The notes under the pieces: generated by a model
Seen by the model: the letters and a program-made list of their open reading frames with translations, nothing else
Database searches by the model: none
What the model was told of the DNA's origin: nothing
Translations under genes and position numbers: made by a program
Part shown: positions 27,112 through 35,007 of the stretch, piece after piece
Layout of the letters: the number at the start of each line of letters is the position of its first letter
Numbering within the stretch: position 1 is the stretch's first letter
Assembly: GCA_949289785.1 (NCBI GenBank)
Contig: CASEOW010000017.1
Coordinates: forward strand, 1-36,704
Length of the DNA: 36,704 bases
Source of the DNA: an uncultured Bacillota bacterium
GTDB lineage: Bacteria > Bacillota > Clostridia > Christensenellales > UBA1242
Direction of reading: 5' to 3'

Positions 27112-29601
27112 ATGCAAAACGAAGATTTTGAGCAAGAAAAAATTGATTTTTCTGATGAAAATAATGAAAAAGAAAACGATAATTCAGAAAATCAAGATAC
27201 AAATAATAATGGAGATGATAAAGGTATTATTTATAAAAGCATGCAAGAGGTATTGCATGATTCTATGATTCCTTATACTGAATGTGTTGTAATGGATAGA
27301 GCTCTCCCTAGGGTTGAAGATGGACTAAAACCTGTTCAAAGAAGAATACTTTACTCTATGCTTGAGCTTGGTGTTACTCCAGATAAACCATACAGAAAAT
27401 CAGCTAGAATAGTTGGTGATTGTCTTGGTAAATATCATCCTCATGGTGATAGTTCTGTTTATGATGCAATGTGTAGAATGGCTCAAAATTGGGTTCTTCG
27501 TGCTCCTTTAATTGATGGTCATGGAAATTTTGGTTCTATTGATGGTGATAGTCCTGCTGCAATGCGTTATACTGAAACTAGAATGACTCCATTAGCAATG
27601 GTGTTGTTGCAAGATTTAGATAAAGACACTGTTAGGTGGAGTCTTAACTTTGACGATACTTTGAAAGAACCAGATATGTTACCTGGAAGATTTCCTAATT
27701 TATTAGTTAATGGTGCATCTGGAATTGCTGTTGGTGTTGCAACAAACATTCCACCTCACAATCTAGGAGAAACTATAGATGGTGTTATTGCATACATCAA
27801 CAACCCAAATATAAAACTAGAACAAATGATGAGGATTATAAAAGGACCTGATTTTCCTTCAGGTGCAGAAATTATAGATGAAGATAACGGGCTAAGACAA
27901 GCTTACGAAACTGGTAAAGGAAAGATTTTAATTAGAGCAAAGGTATCTATTGAAAAGTCAGGTGATAAATCAAATATTGTTATTACTGAACTTCCATACC
28001 AAGTCAACAAAGCTCAATTATTACAAAAAATAGCACAATTAAAAGAAGAAAATAAAGAAAAACTTTCTGCTATTACTGAAATCAGAGATGAATCTGATAG
28101 AAATGGTATGAGAGCAGTAATTAGGTTAAAGAAAGAGGCTGATGTTCAAAAAATTTTAGAGTATTTGTTTAAGTCTACAAATCTTCAAATTTCTTTTGGT
28201 ATTAATATGGTCGCTATTGCTGGTGGTAAACCTAGACTTTTACCACTTTTAGAAATTATTTCTTATTATGCACAGTATCAAAGAGAAATTATTGTTAGAA
28301 GAACTAAATTTGATTTAAATCAAGCAAAAGAACGCGCACATATTGTCGAAGGACTCTTAATTGCTATTAAAAACATAGATGAAGTTATAAAAATCATTAA
28401 AAAAAGTGAATCTGTAGCTCAAGCAAAACAAAAGTTAAAAGATAAATTTAATCTTTCAGATAAACAAGCTCAAGCTATTTTAGATATGCGTCTTGCTAGA
28501 TTAGTTCACCTTGAAGTATATAAACTTGAAGAAGAATTAAAAGAACTAAAACAGAAAATTAAGGAATTAGAAGAAATTTTAGCATCTAAAAAACTTCAGT
28601 ATGAAGTTGTAAAAAAAGAATTACTTGAAATTAAAAAATCTTACCAATCTCCAAGACGCTCATCTTTATCAGATGATAAATCTATTTCTTTTGATACAGT
28701 TGAAGAAGATAGCGATAGCGGTAAAAGTTTTGTTATAGCTTTAACTGCTGGAAATACAATAAAAAAAGTTACAGCTAAAAATTTCTCTATGAGTCAAAAG
28801 GGATTAAATGATAACTCAACTTTAACTGATATACCAAAACAAATAATTACAGTAGATGGTGGTGATTTAGTTTGGATATTTACAAGTCAGGGTAATGTTA
28901 TTAAAACTAATGTATCTGCAATTAAAGAATGTAAATGGAGAGATAAAGGTATTGCTATTACCTCTTTAGATAAAGCAGTAGTTCTTAATGAAGTTCCTGT
29001 TTGTTTAATGAAAGTTGATAATGATGGTCAATTACTTTTTATGACAAAATTAGGAATGGTTAAGAAAAGTGATGCTAAAGAAATTATGGTGAATAAATCA
29101 TTCTATCAAGGATGCAAATTAAATGAAAATGATGAAGTTATAAGTGTTGAAAAAGATAAAATTGACAAAACAATTTTAATGCTTACAAGAAAAGGAATGA
29201 GTTTAAATTTTGAAAAATCTGACATTCCAACTCAAGGAAGAATATCTGCTGGAGTTAGAGGTATTAATCTTGATGAAAATGATAGCGTAATATTTGCAGG
29301 ACAAACAAACTTTACACATGTTATTTGCGTTACAGAAAATGGATATATTAAAAAACTTTCACTCTTACAATTTCCAATATCACAAAGATATAGAAAGGGA
29401 GTTAAATATATTAATTTTGCTAAAAATTGCCAAAATGTATTTTATGCTTGTTCTGTTAATAATAATGCTACAATTGCAGTTGATTTTGGTTTAAAAATCT
29501 TACCATTAGATACAAAGAAAATTCCTGAAAGTGATAGGTTGAATGTAGGTAATGAAATTATTAAGAAAAATTTCTTCACTATCAACAAAATTAATTTTTA
29601 A
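27112..29601 (+). CDS. gyrA/parC: Type IIA DNA topoisomerase, cleavage subunit (ParC or GyrA)
   Basis: 829 aa from ATG 27112 (AGGAG 27102-27106); an upstream ATG at 27094 precedes the Shine-Dalgarno and is unlikely. Residues 2-38 form an Asp/Glu/Asn-rich extension. The cleavage core has GLKPVQRRIL near 71, the DNA-gate helix KYHPHGDSSVYDAM, and catalytic Tyr153 in AAMRYTETRM. A coiled-coil tower lies near 470-520. The C-terminal beta-propeller (about 540-829) lacks a recognisable GyrA box (QRRGGKG): the corresponding places read MSQKGLND and SQRYRKGVK. This and the Gln of VQRR favour a topoisomerase IV-like enzyme over gyrase, although DGHGNFGSIDGD is GyrA-like. Confidence 0.92.
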   Translation: MQNEDFEQEKIDFSDENNEKENDNSENQDTNNNGDDKGIIYKSMQEVLHDSMIPYTECVVMDRALPRVEDGLKPVQRRILYSMLELGVTPDKPYRKSARIVGDCLGKYHPHGDSSVYDAMCRMAQNWVLRAPLIDGHGNFGSIDGDSPAAMRYTETRMTPLAMVLLQDLDKDTVRWSLNFDDTLKEPDMLPGRFPNLLVNGASGIAVGVATNIPPHNLGETIDGVIAYINNPNIKLEQMMRIIKGPDFPSGAEIIDEDNGLRQAYETGKGKILIRAKVSIEKSGDKSNIVITELPYQVNKAQLLQKIAQLKEENKEKLSAITEIRDESDRNGMRAVIRLKKEADVQKILEYLFKSTNLQISFGINMVAIAGGKPRLLPLLEIISYYAQYQREIIVRRTKFDLNQAKERAHIVEGLLIAIKNIDEVIKIIKKSESVAQAKQKLKDKFNLSDKQAQAILDMRLARLVHLEVYKLEEELKELKQKIKELEEILASKKLQYEVVKKELLEIKKSYQSPRRSSLSDDKSISFDTVEEDSDSGKSFVIALTAGNTIKKVTAKNFSMSQKGLNDNSTLTDIPKQIITVDGGDLVWIFTSQGNVIKTNVSAIKECKWRDKGIAITSLDKAVVLNEVPVCLMKVDNDGQLLFMTKLGMVKKSDAKEIMVNKSFYQGCKLNENDEVISVEKDKIDKTILMLTRKGMSLNFEKSDIPTQGRISAGVRGINLDENDSVIFAGQTNFTHVICVTENGYIKKLSLLQFPISQRYRKGVKYINFAKNCQNVFYACSVNNNATIAVDFGLKILPLDTKKIPESDRLNVGNEIIKKNFFTINKINF

Positions 29602-29624
29602 AACAAATAAATATAATTTTTATT

Positions 29625-29656
29625 AAAGATTGATATTTTATCAATCTTTTTTATTT
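29625..29656 (+). terminator. Terminator after the topoisomerase operon
   Basis: An 11-bp stem (29625-29635 with 29639-29649), 3-nt loop, T-rich tail. It starts 24 nt after the stop codon. Confidence 0.75.
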
Positions 29657-29668
29657 TTAAATTTATTA

Positions 29669-29697
29669 TTGACAATTTAACATATATTTTATATATT
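29669..29697 (+). promoter_or_regulatory. Lipoprotein gene promoter
   Basis: TTGACA (29669-29674), 17 nt, TATATT (29692-29697). The predicted start is almost at the GGGAGG, giving a leader of only about 13 nt. Confidence 0.65.
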
Positions 29698-29716
29698 ATA
29701 TATGGGAGGAAAAAAT

Positions 29717-30475
29717 ATGAAAGTTTTAAAAAATAAAAAGAAATCATTACTTGCTTTATTGTTTTGCGTTTTAATTTTACCTGTTGCTCTTTTGATGACG
29801 GCATGCGGAGATAACGGGGTTAAAAAGGTTAGTTTGGATGTAAATAGCAATAATTATAAAACAGTAGATACAGAAACATTTGAACAAAAATTATCTGAAA
29901 TAGAAAATGAAGGACTTTTTAATTTTACCGAATATGAATTTTATTCTGAAATGGAAATGACTATTAATGGTCAAACTCAAAAAACTGAATTATATGGTCA
30001 AATGGATGTTACTAATCAAGTTATGTCATTAAAAGCTATTTCTAATGGCGAAACAGGTTACATGTACATGTCAGAAAATTATCTCTATATTAATGTAAGT
30101 GGACAAAAACTTAAAATTAACATGGAAGCAAATTTTGATTCAGCTGAAGATTATTTACAAAGTGTACCTACAGTTTATACAGTTGAGCAGTATTTAGATA
30201 ATATTTTCTCAAACAAAAATATTGAAGGGTTTGTTTCAAAATCTGAAATTGCAGAAGATGAGCTAAACATTAAATATCACATTTCAGCTAATTGGAATAT
30301 GAATGGAATGGATTTTGATTATAACATTTATATGGTTGTAAATGATGGTGTATTTGAAGGCTATAAAGCAGAATTATCTACTTCATTTATGACTTCTACA
30401 ATGGTTTTAAAAGTTTCTGATACAACTATTAAACTTCCTTCATTAGACGGATATACTGAAGTAAATAATTTTTAA
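29717..30475 (+). CDS. Surface lipoprotein of unknown function
   Basis: 252 aa from ATG 29717, chosen because GGGAGGA (29704-29710) lies between it and an upstream in-frame ATG at 29702. The signal is classic: lysine-rich start, hydrophobic stretch, lipobox LMTAC with the cysteine near residue 30. The mature part alternates beta-strand-like segments (for example YSEMEMTINGQTQKTELYGQMDV, described in part) and repeats a theme of amphipathic strands and YMSENYLYINVSGQKLKI, as in LolA/LppX/LprG-type half-barrels that hold lipids. That fold is a guess from pattern. It is monocistronic, between two terminators. Confidence 0.75.
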   Translation: MKVLKNKKKSLLALLFCVLILPVALLMTACGDNGVKKVSLDVNSNNYKTVDTETFEQKLSEIENEGLFNFTEYEFYSEMEMTINGQTQKTELYGQMDVTNQVMSLKAISNGETGYMYMSENYLYINVSGQKLKINMEANFDSAEDYLQSVPTVYTVEQYLDNIFSNKNIEGFVSKSEIAEDELNIKYHISANWNMNGMDFDYNIYMVVNDGVFEGYKAELSTSFMTSTMVLKVSDTTIKLPSLDGYTEVNNF

Positions 30476-30500
30476 ATTATTTACTTAAATAAAATTAAAT

Positions 30501-30536
30501 AAAAATCTTATAGTGGTTGCTATAAGATTTTTTTAT
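30501..30536 (+). terminator. Terminator after the lipoprotein gene
   Basis: A 13-bp stem (30501-30513 with 30520-30532), 6-nt loop and T run. Confidence 0.85.
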
Positions 30537-30552
30537 TTAATAATTAAAATTA

Positions 30553-30582
30553 GTCATAACAAAAATCAAGTCGTCATATTAA
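30553..30582 (+). promoter_or_regulatory. Candidate sigma-E-type promoter of the PdaB-like gene
   Basis: GTCATAAC (30553-30560), 14 nt, CATATTAA (30575-30582), about 110 nt before the start codon. The spacing is identical to the other two sites of this kind in the window. Known: B. subtilis pdaB is reported to depend on sigma-E. Confidence 0.4.
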
Positions 30583-30593
30583 TAAGATAGGTT

Positions 30594-30647
30594 TGAGAAA
30601 ATTCGACATTTATTGCAACAAAAAGCTATATAATAACAATTTTCTCA
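30594..30647. repeat. 10-bp inverted repeat in the PdaB-like leader
   Basis: TGAGAAAATT (30594-30603) and its exact reverse complement (30638-30647), 34 nt apart, enclose a TATAAT (30629-30634). It could be an operator, an RNA stem in the leader, or chance in AT-rich DNA. Confidence 0.35.
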
Positions 30648-30692
30648 TTTGAAAAAAATCTTAATTATTTTATTATTAAAAGCGAGGTTTGT

Positions 30693-31457
30693 ATGCCATT
30701 TTGTGTAGTCAAATCAAGAACTATTAAAATTTTTTTAGCTATGATTGCAGTTGTTATTTTACTTTGTGTCGCTTTTGAAGGAAGTGCTTGTGCGAATGTT
30801 TGGTTTGGATATTCTACAAGACTTGTTCCAATTTATAATGTAGATACAGAAAAAAAACAAGTAGCAATTACTTTTGATGCAGCTTGGGGAGCGGATAAGA
30901 CTGAAGAAATAATAGAAGTGTTAAATGAATATGATGTTACAGCAACATTCTTTCTTGTAGGTTTTTGGGTAGAGGAATATAGCGAGATTGTTAAAAAGAT
31001 AGATGAAAATGGTTTCGAAATAGGAACTCACTCTAATACACATCCTGATATGGTTAAGTTAGATAAATCAACAATGAAAAATGAACTAGAAGTATCGATT
31101 TCTAAAATAAAAGATATTACAGGAAAAGAAGTTAAACTTTTTAGAGCTCCTTTCGGTTCTTATAATAACACTCTTATAGAAACAGCAGGGGAATTAGGAC
31201 TTCAAACAATACAATGGGATGTAGACACATTGGATTGGAAAGGAATCTCTGCAAGTCAAGTAACAGATAGAGTTATGAAAAAAGTAAAAAATGGTTCAAT
31301 TATTTTAATGCATAATAATGCTGATTATGTTGTTGATTCTTTAAGACTTTGTTTAGATTGGTTAAAGTTGAAGGGATATGAAGTTACAAGCGTCGGTGAA
31401 CTTGTTTACAGTGAAGGATACAGCATTGATGCAAATGGCGTTCAACATAAATCATAA
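30693..31457 (+). CDS. pdaB: PdaB-like polysaccharide deacetylase
   Basis: 254 aa. An N-terminal signal or anchor (about 11-35) is followed by a carbohydrate esterase 4 domain. Motif 1 is TFDAAWG (60-66) with the metal-binding Asp, motif 2 HSNTH (His113, His117), motif 3 RAPFGSYN, motif 4 DTLDWKG, motif 5 ILMHNNAD. TFD[AI].WG followed by acidic/basic residues is the PdaB/YbaN form, linked in Bacillus to spore cortex or spore maintenance. Unlike the YlxY-like protein at 4496, its catalytic residues look intact. The start has GAGG about 7 nt upstream. Only 12 nt separate it from the SSB-like gene. Confidence 0.85.
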   Translation: MPFCVVKSRTIKIFLAMIAVVILLCVAFEGSACANVWFGYSTRLVPIYNVDTEKKQVAITFDAAWGADKTEEIIEVLNEYDVTATFFLVGFWVEEYSEIVKKIDENGFEIGTHSNTHPDMVKLDKSTMKNELEVSISKIKDITGKEVKLFRAPFGSYNNTLIETAGELGLQTIQWDVDTLDWKGISASQVTDRVMKKVKNGSIILMHNNADYVVDSLRLCLDWLKLKGYEVTSVGELVYSEGYSIDANGVQHKS

Positions 31458-31469
31458 AAAGGAGAAAAT

Positions 31470-32141
31470 ATGAATAGTACTATGACGATTACATCACCAA
31501 ATAACAAAGGACAAATTATAGGTATTTTAGAAGATGAAATTGAAAATAAATTTGAAGTTGAAGGTGAAATCTTTTATGAAGGAAAATTAACAATAGAAAG
31601 GTTAAGTGAAAATACAGATGTATTACCTTTTACAATTTCAGATAAACTTTTAAAAGCTCATGAAATCTATTTAAAAAAGGGTGTTAAACTTGCTTTAAGC
31701 GGAGAGTTTAGAAGTTATAACCGTGTAATTGATGGAAAGAGTAGATTAATTCTTTCTTTCTTTGTGAAAGAAGTTCTAGATGCAAATTCTATAGAAAATC
31801 CTAATAGCAATGAAATTGTTTTAAATGGATATATTTGTAAGGAACCAATATATAGGACTACTCCATTTAATAGGCAAATCTGTGATGTTTTAGTAGCAGT
31901 AAATAGACCTAATTTTAACAAATCTGATTATATACCATGTATTATGTGGGGAAGAAACGCAAAACTTATGCAAAATCAGAAAGTTGGAACTAAAATTCTT
32001 ATAGTAGGCAGAATACAATCAAGAAATTATAAAAAAGAAACAAGCCAAGGTGTTTTTGAAACAAGAACAGCTTACGAAGTTTCTTGTCAAAAATTAACGA
32101 TAGAAGGAGAAGTAGTTAAAGAAGAAAAACAAGGTGCATAG
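31470..32141 (+). CDS. SSB-like protein with two OB folds
   Basis: 223 aa. The C-terminal half (about 110-215) is a clear single-stranded-DNA-binding OB fold: EIVLNGYICKEP, then ICDVLVAVNRP, DYIPCIMWGRNA, GTKILIVGRIQSRNY, and EVSCQKL. The N-terminal half (about 28-102) is a second, weaker OB fold of similar plan (TIERLSENTDVLPFTIS, VKLALSGEFRSYN). The acidic DDDIPF-type tail of replicative SSB is absent; it ends EEKQGA. So this is an accessory SSB/PriB-like protein rather than the main SSB. AAGGAG precedes the ATG, and the gene lies 12 nt after the PdaB-like gene, probably in one transcript. Role unknown. Confidence 0.75.
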   Translation: MNSTMTITSPNNKGQIIGILEDEIENKFEVEGEIFYEGKLTIERLSENTDVLPFTISDKLLKAHEIYLKKGVKLALSGEFRSYNRVIDGKSRLILSFFVKEVLDANSIENPNSNEIVLNGYICKEPIYRTTPFNRQICDVLVAVNRPNFNKSDYIPCIMWGRNAKLMQNQKVGTKILIVGRIQSRNYKKETSQGVFETRTAYEVSCQKLTIEGEVVKEEKQGA

Positions 32142-32164
32142 AATAGTTTTGAATGTTTATAATG

Positions 32165-32197
32165 AAAAAAGGGCACAATAAAATTGTGCTTTTTTTA
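32165..32197 (+). terminator. Terminator after the SSB-like gene
   Basis: GCACAAT (32173-32179), 3-nt loop, ATTGTGC (32183-32189), extended by A/T pairs on both sides and ending in a T run. Confidence 0.85.
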
Positions 32198-32212
32198 TTT
32201 AATATATAATTA

Positions 32213-32359
32213 TCATTTTTTTTCAGAAATGCTTATATTAAATTTTTTACCATTTTCAAATATTATTTCAAATTCGTTAAAATTCTTTATTACCTTTGCA
32301 TTTAAACTTTCTTCAAGTGTAATTTCTATTAAATACATTATATCATTAATTTTTTTCAT
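32213..32359 (-). CDS. Small protein of 48 residues, unknown function
   Basis: The minus strand encodes 48 aa starting MKKINDIMYLIEITLEE and ending NISISEKK, with a Shine-Dalgarno-like AAGGA 8-9 nt before the ATG. Charged and hydrophobic residues alternate as in a small alpha/beta protein, with a plausible strand-turn-strand FEIIFENGKKFNISI. The plus-strand ORF over the same bases is Phe/Ile/Ser-rich and looks like a shadow. It is divergent from the double-HTH regulator, which starts 160 nt away. I do not recognise a family. Confidence 0.5.
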   Translation of the reverse strand: MKKINDIMYLIEITLEESLNAKVIKNFNEFEIIFENGKKFNISISEKK

Positions 32360-32380
32360 ATTTTAATCCTTTTTTATAAA

Positions 32381-32402
32381 TTGACTAGCAATAGGCAGTC
32401 TA
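32381..32402. promoter_or_regulatory. Imperfect palindrome, possible operator
   Basis: TTGACTAGC and GGCAGTCTA arms meet around AATA, giving GACTxxC/GxxAGTC symmetry. It lies between the divergent small ORF and the HTH gene, where an XRE-type autoregulator would bind. Evidence is position and symmetry only. Confidence 0.3.
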
Positions 32403-32520
32403 TAAACGTATTATATATTGAATTTTATTACAATTAAATAAATATAATGACTTCTTTTGTCTATTTATAACTATTATTGTCGAAAGTTAATTACTAAATA
32501 AAAATAAGAAGGGAGATAAT

Positions 32521-32961
32521 ATGAATACTTTTATTGAAGTTTTAAATGATTTAATTTTAGAAAGCGGATTAACTAAAAGACAAGTTGCTTTAAGGTGTGG
32601 AATAACAACTTCACAAATGACTTATTATTTAAGAGGTGCTTGTCCAGATGTGTTAAATGCTGTAAAGATTGCAAAATATTTTAAAGTTTCATTAAATTAT
32701 TTAATGGGATTAGATAGTAATAGAAATGAAACATTAAATTTTTCTTATTTACCAAAATCTGATTTATTTTTAAAAAATTATTATTTCGCACTTAAAGAAA
32801 ATAATCTTACTCATTATAAGCTATGTCAAAAGATAGGTATAAGTGAGTCAAATATTAGACATTGGAAGAATGGTAAATTTCCGAAGTTAGAAACTATAAT
32901 TAAAATATCAAATTATTTAAATTATTCAGTAGATTATTTTTTAGGTATTTCTAAGAATTAA
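32521..32961 (+). CDS. Transcriptional regulator with two XRE-type HTH domains
   Basis: 146 aa made of two similar Cro/C1-type helix-turn-helix domains. Domain 1 is at about 5-66 (LTKRQVALRCGITTSQMTYYL, then VLNAVKIAKYFKVSLNYLMGL, each in part). Domain 2 is at about 83-143 (LTHYKLCQKIGISESNIRHWKNGKFP, then LETIIKISNYLNYSVDYFLGI). No sensor or effector domain follows. It could bind a bipartite or direct-repeat operator as a pseudo-dimer. GGGAG lies 7 nt before the ATG. A TATAAT at 32443-32448 with a TTGAAT 19 nt upstream is a weak promoter candidate. Cytosolic; regulon unknown. Confidence 0.85.
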   Translation: MNTFIEVLNDLILESGLTKRQVALRCGITTSQMTYYLRGACPDVLNAVKIAKYFKVSLNYLMGLDSNRNETLNFSYLPKSDLFLKNYYFALKENNLTHYKLCQKIGISESNIRHWKNGKFPKLETIIKISNYLNYSVDYFLGISKN

Positions 32962-32985
32962 TTTAAATTAAAACAAAATAATAAC

Positions 32986-33016
32986 AAAAAAGGAATTCAA
33001 ATATGAATTCCTTTTT
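32986..33016. terminator. Bidirectional terminator between the HTH gene and rplS
   Basis: A 13-bp stem (32987-32999 with 33004-33016), 4-nt loop, and T runs on both strands. It ends only 2 nt before the rplS stop codon. Confidence 0.9.
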
Positions 33017-33017
33017 A

Positions 33018-33368
33018 TTAATTATTGTCAGCAGATTTAATTTTTGCAGCTTTTCCTGTAAGATCTCTTACATAGTATAATTTAGCTCTTCTAGGCTTTC
33101 CTTTTCTTACTACTTCTATGCTTGCAACAATAGGTGAGTGAATAGGGAAAGTTCTTTCAACGCCAACACCATTAGAAATTTTTCTTACTGTGAAAGTTTC
33201 TCTAATACCGCCGTTTTTACGAGCGATAACTACTCCTTCATAGGCTTGAATTCTATATTTCTCGCCTTCCTTAATTTTAACACCAACTTTAACAGTATCA
33301 CCGATGTTGAATTGAGGAATATTTTCTTTCATATTTTCCTTTTCAACTTGGTCAATAATAGTTGCCAT
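33018..33368 (-). CDS. rplS: 50S ribosomal protein L19
   Basis: 116 aa from ATG 33368 ([11 protein letters not shown]), with AAAGGAG upstream. A 7-residue longer reading from 33389 would overlap that Shine-Dalgarno and is rejected. L19 sits at the 30S-50S interface. Landmarks: [53 protein letters not shown], and [19 protein letters not shown] (each only in part diagnostic). The usual trmD-rplS neighbourhood is absent. Here it follows rpsU by 45 nt on the same strand. Confidence 0.96.
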   Translation of the reverse strand: MATIIDQVEKENMKENIPQFNIGDTVKVGVKIKEGEKYRIQAYEGVVIARKNGGIRETFTVRKISNGVGVERTFPIHSPIVASIEVVRKGKPRRAKLYYVRDLTGKAAKIKSADNN

Positions 33369-33413
33369 TATATTTCTCCTTTTAATCAAAATTTATATAA
33401 TATTAGTGTGAGA

Positions 33414-33596
33414 TTAACCTCTTTTTCTTGCTCTTTTTCTAGCAGCTTCTCTTTTTTTCTTTTTAGCAACGCTAGGTTTGTCATAGGCTTCTTTTCTTCT
33501 TATATCGCCGATAATACCATCTTTTTGGCATTTTCTTTTAAATCTTTTAAGAGCACTTTCAAGACTTTCATTTTCGCCTACTTTAACAGTTGTCAA
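33414..33596 (-). CDS. rpsU: 30S ribosomal protein S21
   Basis: 60 aa if it starts at TTG 33596 ([19 protein letters not shown]). GTG codons at 33608 and 33605 are in frame but belong to the Shine-Dalgarno-like AAGGTGGTGAG, 8 nt before the TTG, and the family normally begins with this short strand. The rest is the basic helix [23 protein letters not shown] and an Arg/Lys-rich tail. It has a strong promoter of its own. The order mtaB-rpsU is the same as in B. subtilis (yqeV-rpsU). Confidence 0.92.
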   Translation of the reverse strand: MTTVKVGENESLESALKRFKRKCQKDGIIGDIRRKEAYDKPSVAKKKKREAARKRARKRG

Positions 33597-33632
33597 ATTT
33601 CTCACCACCTTCTAATTTTAAATTTCTTTTAT

Positions 33633-33661
33633 ATTATAGTCATAATTAAAAATTTTGTCAA
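33633..33661 (-). promoter_or_regulatory. rpsU-rplS promoter
   Basis: Read on the minus strand: TTGACA (33656-33661), 17 nt, TATAAT (33633-33638). Consensus in both boxes, as expected for ribosomal-protein genes. Confidence 0.85.
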
Positions 33662-33700
33662 GAATTTTTTAAAAATAAAATACATATTAAAAGATTTATA

Positions 33701-34969
33701 TTATTTTAATTTTACAATAGCTCCTTCTTTATACATTTTTTTAATTTTAACATTAAGTATTTGCCCCGTTAAATCTTCATTTGAAAGTAAATAGCATTTT
33801 AAATAATTTTCTGTATAACCAACATAAAAATCATCTTCTTTTTCTTCTATAAGAACTTTACCTTCTTTTTGACTTTTAACAAAATTTTGATGCAACTTTT
33901 CGTTTAATTTTAAAAGTTTATTACTTCTTTCTTCTTTTATATTGTAGGGTAAATCTTTATATAATTTAGAAGCAACAGTTCCAGTTCTTTGTGAATATTT
34001 GAAAACATGTAATTTAGCAAAATTTGCCTTTTTTATAAAATCATAAGTATTTTGAAATTCTTTTTCGCTTTCATTTGGAAATCCTACAATAACATCAGTT
34101 GTTATTGAAGCATTAGGAAAATATTTTTTTATAAGATTTATAGAATTTAAAAATTGTGAGCTTGTATAATGCCTATTCATTCTTTTTAAAACTGCATCAT
34201 CTCCGCTTTGAAGAGAAAGGTGGAAGTGTGGACAAAAATTTGATAAATTACTAAGTCCTTTAACAAATTCTTCATTAATTAGGCCTTCTTCTATTGAACT
34301 TAGACGAAGTCTTTTTCCGAATTTATCTAATTGTTCTAATAAAGTTAACAGAGCATTTTTGCCTTCAATTTTATAATCTGTAACATTTATACCGGTTAAA
34401 ACTATTTCTTTTATATTTTCTTTTAATAAAGATACTTCGTTAATTATAGAAAATATTTCACGCGATCTACTTCTTCCTCTTAAATAGGGGATTATACAAT
34501 AAGAGCAAAAATTATCACAACCATCTTGAATTTTTATGTAGGCTCTAACTCTTGATTGCATAGCTATCATATCATCTTCATAGTTAGAAGGTAATGATGA
34601 TAAATTTTCTATATTATTAACTTGATTATTTTCATTTATAAGTTTTTCAATAAAATCACACACTTTGATTTTTTTTGCTACGCCACTAATATAAACAACA
34701 CCTTTTTTTTCAAATTGTGTAAAATTGTTTTGACTTGCACAACCCATAATTATGATTTTAGCATTGTTGTTAAATTTTTTACACCTTGCTAGCATTTGTC
34801 GTGATTTTTTTTCAGCTTCACTTGTAACAGCACATGAATTTATAACATAAATATCTGCAAATTCAAGTTTATCTGTAACTTCGTAATTTTTTAAAGATAA
34901 ATTATATATGAGAGCATCGCTTTCATATTTATTTACTTTACAACCTAATGTCATTACACATATTTTCAT
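33701..34969 (-). CDS. mtaB: tRNA (N6-threonylcarbamoyladenosine37-C2) methylthiotransferase MtaB
   Basis: 422 aa radical-SAM methylthiotransferase making ms2t6A37 in tRNAs reading ANN codons. The auxiliary cluster has Cys10, Cys46 and Cys77. The radical-SAM cluster CDNFCSYC has Cys151, Cys155 and Cys158, preceded by RVRAYIKIQDG and followed by PYLRGRSRSR, the MtaB form. A short C-terminal TRAM-like segment covers about 360-420. Compared with MiaB at 15105, which lacks TRAM, this one keeps it. No Shine-Dalgarno precedes the ATG; the promoter lies so close that the message is probably leaderless. rpsU is the next gene on the same strand. Confidence 0.93.
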   Translation of the reverse strand: MKICVMTLGCKVNKYESDALIYNLSLKNYEVTDKLEFADIYVINSCAVTSEAEKKSRQMLARCKKFNNNAKIIIMGCASQNNFTQFEKKGVVYISGVAKKIKVCDFIEKLINENNQVNNIENLSSLPSNYEDDMIAMQSRVRAYIKIQDGCDNFCSYCIIPYLRGRSRSREIFSIINEVSLLKENIKEIVLTGINVTDYKIEGKNALLTLLEQLDKFGKRLRLSSIEEGLINEEFVKGLSNLSNFCPHFHLSLQSGDDAVLKRMNRHYTSSQFLNSINLIKKYFPNASITTDVIVGFPNESEKEFQNTYDFIKKANFAKLHVFKYSQRTGTVASKLYKDLPYNIKEERSNKLLKLNEKLHQNFVKSQKEGKVLIEEKEDDFYVGYTENYLKCYLLSNEDLTGQILNVKIKKMYKEGAIVKLK

Positions 34970-34978
34970 AATGTGATT

Positions 34979-35007
34979 ATTTTAACAAAAAAAAATAATA
35001 AAATCAA
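34979..35007 (-). promoter_or_regulatory. mtaB promoter giving a near-leaderless message
   Basis: Read on the minus strand: TTGATT (35002-35007), 17 nt, TAAAAT (34979-34984). The expected start is 2-4 nt before the ATG at 34969, and no ribosome-binding site is present. Confidence 0.5.

Noticed and set aside
32184..32366. Plus-strand ORF of 60 codons after the SSB-like gene
   Set aside because: It starts inside the terminator hairpin, has no ribosome-binding site and is an unnatural Phe/Ile/Ser string. The opposite strand has a better small ORF with a Shine-Dalgarno.
33597..33608. GTG starts for rpsU
   Set aside because: These GTG codons form the likely Shine-Dalgarno. TTG at 33596 gives correct spacing and the normal family N-terminus.
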